The position numbers and the translations under genes are program-made. A DNA stretch of 20,784 bases, from contig JAQUTS010000011.1 of the NCBI GenBank assembly GCA_028694275.1, positions 1-20,784 on the forward strand. Direction: 5' to 3'. Of the stretch, positions 1-6,746 are shown piece after piece. The DNA comes from Candidatus Gastranaerophilales bacterium. GTDB taxonomy: Bacteria > Cyanobacteriota > Vampirovibrionia > Gastranaerophilales > CAJFVJ01. Below the pieces are notes generated by a model. It ran no database searches, had not been told where the DNA came from, and worked only from the letters and a program-made list of their open reading frames with translations. Within the stretch, counting starts at the first letter, position 1. Each line of letters opens with the position of its first letter.

Positions 1-1072
<1,072 letters not shown>

Positions 1073-1252
1073 CAAAAACTTATTTATAATATAAATTATA
1101 ATCGCTTTAACTGAGTTACCCTGACTTTTGTTGTTTTATGAATTAACAGGTTCATTGTTATAATCGTTTTTAAGCTATTCAATTTTCAAAGTTCAAGTTT
1201 ATAATTGATGGGATTTTCTCCCGTTAAATAAACCGCCTCATTTTGTGGCGGT
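1073..1252 (-). other. rRNA transcript leader with 5'-terminal hairpin and boxA-like site
   Basis: This is the roughly 180-nt stretch between the predicted transcription start near 1252 and the mature 16S end. On the minus strand it opens with a 6-bp hairpin (ACCGCC at 1232-1237 pairing with GGCGGT at 1247-1252), followed by a smaller GGGA/TCCC hairpin at 1210-1222. At 1178-1195 the minus strand reads TGAACTTTGAAAATTGAA. This resembles the boxA antitermination segment of rRNA leaders (compare Bacillus-type TGTTCTTTGAAAAC). A boxA just upstream of 16S fits Nus-factor antitermination of the rRNA operon. The processing stem cannot be checked because its other half lies outside the window. Confidence 0.6.
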
Positions 1253-1259
1253 ATTTGTG

Positions 1260-1288
1260 ATAGTATCACCACCAATTTGGCTTGTCAA
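1260..1288 (-). promoter_or_regulatory. Sigma-70-type promoter of the rRNA operon
   Basis: On the minus strand there is a perfect -35 TTGACA (1283-1288) and a near-consensus -10 TACTAT (1260-1265), separated by exactly 17 bp. It lies about 190 bp upstream of the 16S 5' end, the expected place for a strong rRNA promoter. A weaker second candidate lies farther upstream on the same strand: TTGCAA at 1423-1428 with TTATAA at 1399-1404, spacer 18. It could be a P1. Confidence 0.85.
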
Positions 1289-1650
1289 GTGATTTTTTGG
1301 CTGATTTTTAGTTTATAAAATCTATATATAAAGTCTAAATTATATCTTTTGCCTCAGAAAGTTCAGTCTTGCGACATCCCTCTTGACTTGGTCCTTTATT
1401 ATAATAATCCAAACAATTTTTTTTGCAAATGTTTTTATTTCATATGTTAAAACATGTTAAACCACCGAAAAATAAGGCCATACGGGTATTATTCCTAAAT
1501 AATCGACAAAACAAACAAAAAAAGTTTTTTCTACTATATCTGTAGGACATGCAAAAGGCATGCGCCCTTGTGCCACAAGAATTTATAGGTAATCAAGTGC
1601 GACAATTCCGAAAAATCAAGGGCAAAACCCTTCCGGAATAATAAAGAACC
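1289..1650. other. Intergenic region between gdh stop and rRNA promoter
   Basis: No gene is visible in this A+T-rich stretch. It holds the gdh terminator hairpin near its right end (1612-1633), a possible upstream rRNA promoter (1399-1428), and a small inverted repeat CATGC/GCATG around 1548-1562 followed on the minus strand by T-rich sequence. It also holds the 16-base word ATGTTAAAACATGTTA at 1444-1459, which recurs upstream of ftsZ at 16913-16928. Confidence 0.6.
1612..1633 (-). terminator. Intrinsic terminator of the glutamate dehydrogenase gene
   Basis: Just after the gdh stop, the minus strand reads AAGGG, loop TTTTG, CCCTT, then GATTTTT. The hairpin sits inside a longer imperfect inverted repeat (1605-1639, outer arms ATTCCG/CGGAAT). 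The T-run is short, so termination may be partial. Confidence 0.6.
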
Positions 1651-2904
1651 TTATGGATAAAGCCCCCTGAGCCTTTTTGCTTCGGCGACTCTTCCTACAC
1701 CTATCATCATAGCTGCAGTTCTAAGATCCACATGCCTATCTTGCGAAAGCCCGTAAACCTCATCCAAAGTCTTTGTCAAAAGTATATTTAGCTTGTTTAT
1801 AACTTCATCTTCTGACCAAAAAAGTCTTTGGATATCTTGGACCCACTCAAAATATGACACCGTCACACCGCCTGAATTGGCCAAAATGGAAGGAATAATA
1901 ATTATCCCTTTATCTTTCAATATATCATCAGCCTCAGGAGTAACAGGGCCATTTGCCCCTTCTGAGATAATTTTGCAATTTAACTTGGGTGCATTATCTC
2001 GAGTTATGACATTACCGATTGCACAAGGAATCAAAATATCGCACCCAAGCTCCAACAATTCTTCATTGATTATATTATCAGACGCTTCAAAGTCCTTAAT
2101 TGTTCCCGTTTCTTTATAATAATTAATAAGCTTATCTATATTTATACCGTTTTTATTATAAATACCGCCATGCACATCACTAATTGCAATAATATTATGC
2201 CCTTGTTCAAAAAGTCTTTTTGCGGCAACAGATCCGACATTACCAAAACCTTGAACAACAACATCCAATCCTGATGAAGGCATGCCCATTTTTTCTAATA
2301 TATACATGGTAGAAAAAGCAACTCCCCTTCCTGTTGCTTCGATTCGACCCAAAGATCCGCCAAGACCGATGGGTTTTCCTGTCACAACCCCCGGGATTGC
2401 ATACCCGTAATAATTACTATATGTATCCATAATCCATGCCATCGTTTTTTCATTCGTATACATATCAGGAGCAGGAATATCACGTTCAGGGCCAATCATC
2501 GGCAAAATTTCTGTTGTATACCTGCGGGTTAAACGCTCCAATTCGCCTTCTGACATTTCTTCAGGATTACAGCAAATACCCCCTTTTGCTCCGCCAAAAG
2601 GAAGATTCATCAAAGCACATTTCCATGTCATCCACATCGCAAGAGCGGCAACTTCGCCCAAATCAACCTCGGGAGAATATCTTATACCCCCTTTTGAAGG
2701 CCCCATTGCAAGATCATGCTGAACTCTATAGCCCATAAAAGTTTTGACATGCCCATTATCCATACGCACAGGCATGGACACAAGAAGAGATTTTCGTGGA
2801 AATTTTAATCTTTCCAAAATATCTTCTTCCAAGTTAATAAGTTTTGCTACATCTTCTAATTGTTTTTGCGCCATAAGAAAAGTAGGCGTTAATAATTCTT
2901 TCAT
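1651..2904 (-). CDS. gdhA: NAD(P)-dependent glutamate dehydrogenase
   Basis: This encodes a hexameric-type Glu/Leu/Phe/Val dehydrogenase, which interconverts glutamate and 2-oxoglutarate plus ammonia in the cytoplasm and links nitrogen and carbon metabolism. With the chosen start it has 417 residues, normal for the small GDH family. The substrate domain carries MGPSKGGIR (about 67-75) and the active-site stretch LPFGGAKGG with the catalytic lysine near residue 107. The Rossmann domain carries GFGNVG at 219-224. The aspartate after the second strand (ISD, about 243) favours NAD over NADP, but this is inference. An in-frame GTG lies 12 bases upstream, but it overlaps the ribosome-binding site. 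The minus strand reads AAAGGTGG, 8 bases, then ATG at 2904, so I use that ATG. The gene is monocistronic, with a terminator directly after it. Leucine or other amino-acid dehydrogenases share the fold, but the match to GDH is good. Confidence 0.95.
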   Translation of the reverse strand: MKELLTPTFLMAQKQLEDVAKLINLEEDILERLKFPRKSLLVSMPVRMDNGHVKTFMGYRVQHDLAMGPSKGGIRYSPEVDLGEVAALAMWMTWKCALMNLPFGGAKGGICCNPEEMSEGELERLTRRYTTEILPMIGPERDIPAPDMYTNEKTMAWIMDTYSNYYGYAIPGVVTGKPIGLGGSLGRIEATGRGVAFSTMYILEKMGMPSSGLDVVVQGFGNVGSVAAKRLFEQGHNIIAISDVHGGIYNKNGINIDKLINYYKETGTIKDFEASDNIINEELLELGCDILIPCAIGNVITRDNAPKLNCKIISEGANGPVTPEADDILKDKGIIIIPSILANSGGVTVSYFEWVQDIQRLFWSEDEVINKLNILLTKTLDEVYGLSQDRHVDLRTAAMMIGVGRVAEAKRLRGLYP

Positions 2905-2963
2905 ATATGAGACCACCTTTTAAAAAAGACCTAGAATATCGACTAGTTACATTTTATCATTTT

Positions 2964-2992
2964 TTGCACTTTAATAGGAAATATCTTAATAT
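2964..2992 (+). promoter_or_regulatory. Predicted sigma-70 promoter of the small four-cysteine protein gene
   Basis: TTGCAC (2964-2969) and TAATAT (2987-2992) are separated by 17 bp. They sit about 20 bp before the AAGG ribosome-binding site at 3001-3004 and about 22 bp before the start codon, giving a short leader. The -10 is good and the -35 matches four of six bases. The divergent gdh promoter must overlap this region, but I cannot define it. Confidence 0.5.
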
Positions 2993-3014
2993 ATAAAGAA
3001 AAGGAAAAATTCAA

Positions 3015-3215
3015 ATGAAAAAATGCCCACTAAAACATGAAAATTGCACCGAAGAATGTTCTTTATATATAGCACCTGATGAATTATCTGAAACTATGCG
3101 AAACAAACTCGCAAGCATCGGCATTTTATCAAGAGAAGAAGGTTTTTGTTCTTTCAAAGTAATGGCAATGAGCCAAGCTCGTTACATCTTTGAAAGAAGC
3201 AGCACTTTGAGGTAA
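3015..3215 (+). CDS. Small four-cysteine protein of unknown function (66 aa)
   Basis: I do not recognise this protein. It starts at an ATG preceded by AAAAGGA with about 10 bases of spacing and has its own promoter candidate. Cysteines lie at residues 4, 11, 15 and 45. The first three form a compact C-x6-C-x3-C cluster opening with a CP pair (CPLKHENCTEEC), a pattern seen in small metal-binding or zinc-ribbon-like bacterial and phage proteins. The fourth (GFCSF) sits about 30 residues later, so the four could bind one metal ion, perhaps zinc. There is no signal peptide or membrane segment, so it is probably cytoplasmic. The C-terminal third is basic and helical-looking. It is divergent from gdh and separated from the next gene by a hairpin. 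It is real as a gene on start signals and composition, but its function is open. Confidence 0.75.
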   Translation: MKKCPLKHENCTEECSLYIAPDELSETMRNKLASIGILSREEGFCSFKVMAMSQARYIFERSSTLR

Positions 3216-3230
3216 AACTCTTTACAAAAT

Positions 3231-3269
3231 AACTCCCAATCATGCCAAAATGCATGCCATGATTGAGTT
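3231..3269 (+). terminator. Probable hairpin terminator after the four-cysteine protein gene
   Basis: CAATCATG (3237-3244) pairs with CATGATTG (3258-3265), and AACT/AGTT can extend the stem past a two-base bulge. The following T-run is weak (TTTTAG), so this may be a partial terminator or a 3'-end-stabilising hairpin. Confidence 0.45.
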
Positions 3270-3379
3270 TTAGCATGTTACAGATTGTAACGATATATGT
3301 GTTTTATGTAATTCGTATATACTTTTCGTTTTTATATAAGTAGGTAGTTAAAGGTATAAAATAAAAAAGGAAAGTTATT

Positions 3380-4210
3380 ATGGCGTTAGGCGTTAATCAA
3401 ATGTACAACAATTACTACACGATCCGATTGGGTACGTTATCAACTCAGCACCAAATTCAATCTAATCGAGTAATGCTTTACACAAATGAAATAACAGACA
3501 TCGCAAATAGAATTAACTTCTTTGAAAACCAAAAAGTTCTTACACTTGCTACTCCTGATGGAAGCAAATTAGCCATTGGCGCAAAATATTTTGATTTGCC
3601 ACAAGGATTTGATCCTGATGATTCATCAACTTGGGGTGGGTCAGATCACCCATACTATACAACACCTTGTGAAAGTCAGATATTTATCTACAAAAAAATA
3701 GATGCAACTGAAGCTGCCAAATATAATAAAACCGATGTAAATGACTATTATTATATGGGCAATTTGCAAACAGAAAAAGATTCTAACGGTGCCATAAGCG
3801 CATATTACGGCAAAATCCCATACACTAAAGATGCCTCAGGAAATTATACAGGCGGCACAGGAAACCTCAACGGGCCGACTGATGCAGCCAATATTCAAGA
3901 TTCAAGAGTATTGAGCAACAAGTTGATGACCGGTGAATATAAATTTGTATACAGAAATAAAGAATCAGGCAAAAATGAATTCGTCGGGTACAAAGATCTT
4001 ACTTTCGTAACAGAATCTCAAGACAAAACAGCATACCAAGAAGCAATTGAAAGACTTGATGCACAAAAAAACAATGTAAATAATATGCAAGTCAAAGTAG
4101 AACAAGAAATGCAAACGACAGAAGTTGAGATTCAAGCAATCCAAAGCATGATGGAAAGTACAGAAAAAGTTCTTCAGAAAAACACTGAGTCCTTCAAGTG
4201 GGGCGCGTAG
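3380..4210 (+). CDS. Unrecognised protein with helical ends, a variable core and a C-terminal coiled coil (276 aa)
   Basis: I recognise this only as the kind of lineage-specific hypothetical protein found in gut Melainabacteria. It starts at an ATG after AAAAAGGAAAG. Residues 1-50 look helical and polar (MALGVNQMYNNYYTIRLG onward). Residues about 55-210 form a Tyr-, Asp-, Gly- and Asn-rich, probably beta-rich middle. Residues about 215-276 form a long heptad-like helix ending QKNTESFKWGA. There is no signal peptide and no cysteine-rich motif. Helix, beta core, helix recalls flagellin-like or other self-assembling export substrates, but no flagellin signature is present. The neighbour at 4609 ends in a similar tail (IQKGAEASFKTFA), so the two look like distant paralogues. 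The last codons (TGG GGC GCG TAG) run into the downstream repeat, which may have replaced the original C-terminus. Confidence 0.8.
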   Translation: MALGVNQMYNNYYTIRLGTLSTQHQIQSNRVMLYTNEITDIANRINFFENQKVLTLATPDGSKLAIGAKYFDLPQGFDPDDSSTWGGSDHPYYTTPCESQIFIYKKIDATEAAKYNKTDVNDYYYMGNLQTEKDSNGAISAYYGKIPYTKDASGNYTGGTGNLNGPTDAANIQDSRVLSNKLMTGEYKFVYRNKESGKNEFVGYKDLTFVTESQDKTAYQEAIERLDAQKNNVNNMQVKVEQEMQTTEVEIQAIQSMMESTEKVLQKNTESFKWGA

Positions 4211-4376
4211 CGAAATCTGACAAGAGTGAGGGCAAAGCCCGAAACTCGTCCCCGTGAAAAGTTTGACGAAGGAAAACTTTGCGAAGCAAAGTGATACGGA
4301 GTAAAAAACTTTGAACTGTCAGTATTTTAAGAAGCGAAATCTGACAAGAGTGAGGGCAAAGCCCGAAACTCGCCCC
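4208..4376. repeat. Structured repeat, array A (one full and one partial copy)
   Basis: A full unit begins at about 4210 and a truncated second copy at 4334, a period of 124 bp. The core opens with GCGAAATCTGACAAGAG and carries nested inverted repeats: GAGT/ACTC around GGGC-AAA-GCCC, then CTTTGC-GAA-GCAAAG inside AGTTT/AAACT arms, and an outer CTGACA/TGTCAG pair closing the unit. Copy 1 has diverged from array B in its middle (GAAGGAAAACTTTGC in place of GGAGCACAGCTTTGC). The second copy stops after the first hairpin (ACTCGCCCC). The array begins at the stop codon of the 3380 gene and lies before that gene's terminator, so it is transcribed as 3' UTR. Confidence 0.9.
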
Positions 4377-4406
4377 TATCAACACAAAAATTTAATTGGC
4401 AATATT

Positions 4407-4430
4407 AAAAAAGAGCTTCGGCTCTTTTTT
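4407..4430 (+). terminator. Intrinsic terminator downstream of array A
   Basis: AAAAAAGAGC, loop TTCG, GCTCTTTTTT forms a 10-bp stem with a stable UUCG-type tetraloop and a T-run. The A-tract on the other side makes it potentially bidirectional. It ends the transcript of the 3380 gene including array A. Confidence 0.9.
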
Positions 4431-4608
4431 GTTTTGTAACATTTCGCAACACAAAACACAAAAACCCTCAAGAACATGTCATAACAAGCCGATAAACATG
4501 ATGTTGGTTAAAAAATATTGAATTAAGCAAACAAAAAGTTCATCACAGCAAAATATGCAACTGATGGCACTATTTGGATTGTAAAATTCTAAGGAGTACA
4601 TCTAAAAA

Positions 4609-5253
4609 ATGGGTTTTGCGGCCAGTCAGGCAAGGTTTTTAACTCTAACAGCCAGACAAAGCGACATCGAATATAAAGCTCAACAAATCTGTAACTCTAG
4701 ATTAGAACTTACAAGAAGACTTGAACAAATTGCTACCGAATATACGGAAGCAATCTCAAACAGAGCTCTTTTCACGTCTCAAACCGGATACTCTACTGAC
4801 TTTAATCAGCAAGTTTCGACAACAAACTTGGCCGCTCAGGGTCTTCAAGTATTAGTCGTCAATCAAGGCGTATTATTTGATGATTACACTCCCGGAGAAG
4901 GCGAGATTAAAAAAAGCTTAGAAGATGGACTAAGAGACGGCACATACGTACTTTTAAGACAATCAAACCCATTCTCACAAGAATCATTCAGCGTGGCCGG
5001 ACTTTCGGGAACTTATGAAACAACGGATTGGCGTACAGATGTGAACGTTAGCGACAGTCTGTTCACTGCAGATGATGCGGACGCAGAGGCAAAATACGAA
5101 GCAGCAACGGAAAAAATTCATAACATCGACAAAAGACTCACTCTTGAGTCATCGAAGCTTGATACAGAGCATAAAGCTGTCGAGTCTGAAGTTGAAGCTG
5201 TCAAACAACTTATTCAAAAGGGAGCAGAGGCTTCATTTAAAACTTTTGCATAA
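4609..5253 (+). CDS. Unrecognised helical/coiled-coil protein, likely paralogue of the upstream gene product (214 aa)
   Basis: I assign no function. The ATG is preceded by AAGGAG (4591-4596) with a long 12-base spacer. Residues 1-60 form a long, polar, probably coiled-coil helix (QARFLTLTARQSDIEYKAQQ). Residues about 60-155 are a mixed core. Residues about 160-214 are a strong coiled coil rich in Glu and Lys, ending IQKGAEASFKTFA. There is no cysteine motif beyond one Cys near residue 28, no signal peptide and no transmembrane segment. The tail resembles that of the 3380 product (QKNTESFKWGA), offset by about one heptad. I associate the N-terminal MGFAASQARFL pattern with recurrent hypothetical proteins of Gastranaerophilales; this is recall, not a search. 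It lies between two terminators, so it has its own transcript. A structural or secreted assembly role is possible. Confidence 0.85.
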   Translation: MGFAASQARFLTLTARQSDIEYKAQQICNSRLELTRRLEQIATEYTEAISNRALFTSQTGYSTDFNQQVSTTNLAAQGLQVLVVNQGVLFDDYTPGEGEIKKSLEDGLRDGTYVLLRQSNPFSQESFSVAGLSGTYETTDWRTDVNVSDSLFTADDADAEAKYEAATEKIHNIDKRLTLESSKLDTEHKAVESEVEAVKQLIQKGAEASFKTFA

Positions 5254-5300
5254 GAGAAAAGATTTAAACAATAAGACCAACACATTTAAACACACACAAC

Positions 5301-5324
5301 GCTCCTTGACGGGAGCTTTTTTTT
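5301..5324 (+). terminator. Intrinsic terminator of the 4609 gene
   Basis: GCTCC (5301-5305) pairs with GGAGC (5312-5316), followed by eight T residues (5317-5324). The first base of repeat array B follows the T-run immediately. Confidence 0.85.
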
Positions 5325-5798
5325 GCGAAATCTGACAAGAGTGAGGGCAAAGCCCGAAACTCGTCCCTGTGAAAAGTTTGACGGAGCACAGCTTTGCGAA
5401 GCAAAGTGTAGCGAAGTAAAAAACTTTGAGCTGTCAGTATTTCAAGACAGCGAAATCTGACAAGAGTGAGGGCAAAGCCCGAAACTCGTCCCTGTAAAAA
5501 GTTTGACGGAGCACAGCTTTGCGAAGCAAAGTATAGCGAAGTAAAAAACTTTGAGCTGTCAGTATTTCAAGACAGCGAAATCTGACAAGAGTGAGGGCAA
5601 AGCCCGAAACTCGTCCCTGTGAAAAGTTTGACGGAGCACAGCTTTGCGAAGCAAAGTGTAGCGAAGTAAAAAACTTTGAGCTGTCAGTATTTCAAGACAG
5701 CGAAATCTGACAAGAGTGAGGGCAAGGCCCGAAACTCGTCCCCGTGAAAAGTTTGACGGAGCACAGCTTTGCGAAGCAAAGGGGCGCGAAGTAAAAAA
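5325..5798. repeat. Structured repeat, array B (3.8 tandem copies, 125-bp period)
   Basis: Units start at 5325, 5450, 5575 and 5700, an exact 125-bp period. The first three are nearly identical, differing at a few positions such as CTGTGAAAAG versus CTGTAAAAAG. The fourth is truncated at about 5798 and varies more (GGGCAAGGCCC, AAGGGGCGCGAAG). Each unit holds GAGT/ACTC around GGGC/GCCC, CTTTGC-GAA-GCAAAG within AAAGTTT/AAACTTT arms, an outer CTGACA/TGTCAG pair, and a linker hairpin CTGTC/GACAG bridging to the next unit. The period is not a multiple of three and every frame is interrupted, so it is not a coding repeat. There are no unique spacers, so it is not CRISPR. It lies between the terminator of the 4609 gene and the stop codon of the minus-strand gene ending at 5800. 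Confidence 0.95.
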
Positions 5799-5799
5799 T

Positions 5800-5976
5800 C
5801 TAAGCTTCTTCTACTACGGTTTTTTTCATCAAATCAGAGAGTTTTATCTCTTTTTTTATTTTTTGCACCTTTACCGGGATCTTTTCTTGTTTTACATCAT
5901 GAAGCTGATGCAAACCAACAAGAGAATCATCCTTAGGGTTAAAAATATCTTTTAAAAATGCCAATATATCAAACAA
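5800..5976 (-). CDS. Small acidic/basic helical protein of unknown function (about 58 aa)
   Basis: I do not recognise it. The minus strand reads GAGGTG, about 8 bases, then TTG at 5976, which I prefer as start. A GTG at 5985 and a TTG at 5982 are in frame, but they overlap the ribosome-binding site. The product starts LFDILAFLKDIFNPKDD, an amphipathic helix, and continues into a Lys-, Val- and Ile-rich stretch ending DLMKKTVVEEA. It has no cysteines and no clear membrane segment. A TATAAT lies upstream on the minus strand near 6001-6015. The stop codon (5800-5802) is one or two bases from the end of repeat array B, so no ordinary terminator is visible and the repeat would form its 3' UTR. It is short and could be a chance frame, but start signals and composition favour a gene. 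Confidence 0.5.
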   Translation of the reverse strand: MFDILAFLKDIFNPKDDSLVGLHQLHDVKQEKIPVKVQKIKKEIKLSDLMKKTVVEEA

Positions 5977-6059
5977 TTCCAACACCTCGCTTAAGTTATT
6001 TTATTATATTTTAGAATAGATTGAGATTTTTTAATCCCCTATTGTGATATATTCATATT

Positions 6060-6746
6060 ATGAAAAAATTATACGATAAAAACTTGGTTGAAAACTTGTA
6101 TTCAAATAATTATCCTTCTTATAATACATTTTTGGAATTATTAAAAGAAGGTGATTTTGAGCAAAAACACTTTGCGATGACATTCATAAGTGTGCTTGAA
6201 AAGCCATCAGACATTGAGTTTTTTATCGCAAATGTAGTTGATCAAGATACCAAAATAAGAGAATTGGCCTCATTTAAAATAACTGATTTTATTTCAGAAG
6301 ATGATAATTTAATGAGTTTTTTAGATTCCAAACCGGATATAATACTGCGCACCATATGCGATGTAAACCCGCAAGTTTGCCGCAATATTTGCTCTCTTTT
6401 GCCCAAAAGTAAAAATAAAAACTATCTAGTAGAACAACTCTTGATAAAAATCCAAAACCTGTGCGAAACGACAAAATCCATCCGTACAAAAACCCACAAA
6501 GCGAGTAAAGACCTTTTCAATCTTTATTGGAGTTTTTATGCAATTGAACATCTTATTGATGAAAATTTTGAAAAGAATCTTGAATTGCAAACTATAATCA
6601 AAGAATGTCTTGATTACAAAGACTACACTATAAGAGAAAGAGCGGCCTTTTTAAGCAAAAAGCTCAACTTGCAAGATGCCGAAATAAAAAATAAAATCTT
6701 ATCAGATGAAAACTTTTACGTCAGAAAAGTTTTAGAAATTAATTAA
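6060..6746 (+). CDS. HEAT-like alpha-helical repeat protein (228 aa)
   Basis: This is probably an all-helical cytoplasmic protein of HEAT/armadillo type. It has repeated paired helices with motifs such as DQDTKIRELASFKITDFI, DVNPQVCRNICSLL, DYTIRERAAFLSKKL and DENFYVRKVLEI. The recurring D-x-x-x-x-[IV]-R and [RK]-x-x-A pattern is typical of HEAT repeats. Such proteins usually act as protein-binding scaffolds, and no enzymatic motif is visible. It has no signal peptide. The ATG at 6060 has no recognisable Shine-Dalgarno sequence and comes close after a possible promoter (TTGAGA near 6020, GTGATA near 6044), so the mRNA may be nearly leaderless. The 3' end overlaps the convergent GH13 gene by 8 bp. 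HEAT family assignment is by eye and specific function is unknown. Confidence 0.8.
   Translation: MKKLYDKNLVENLYSNNYPSYNTFLELLKEGDFEQKHFAMTFISVLEKPSDIEFFIANVVDQDTKIRELASFKITDFISEDDNLMSFLDSKPDIILRTICDVNPQVCRNICSLLPKSKNKNYLVEQLLIKIQNLCETTKSIRTKTHKASKDLFNLYWSFYAIEHLIDENFEKNLELQTIIKECLDYKDYTIRERAAFLSKKLNLQDAEIKNKILSDENFYVRKVLEIN

Noticed and set aside
2905..2916. Upstream GTG start for glutamate dehydrogenase
   Set aside because: That GTG is part of the AAAGGTGG ribosome-binding site serving the ATG at 2904.
3380..5253. Flagellin or hook-protein identity for the two coiled-coil proteins
   Set aside because: Only the general helix-core-helix layout is similar; no flagellin N- or C-terminal signature is present and no flagellar gene is nearby.
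5325..5798. CRISPR array or protein-coding tandem repeat
   Set aside because: Units are contiguous with no unique spacers, 125 bp is too long for a CRISPR repeat, and the period is not divisible by three so no frame stays open.
5716..5955. Plus-strand open frame of 79 codons starting in the last repeat copy
   Set aside because: It begins within repeat sequence, has no ribosome-binding site and overlaps the better minus-strand gene at 5800-5976.
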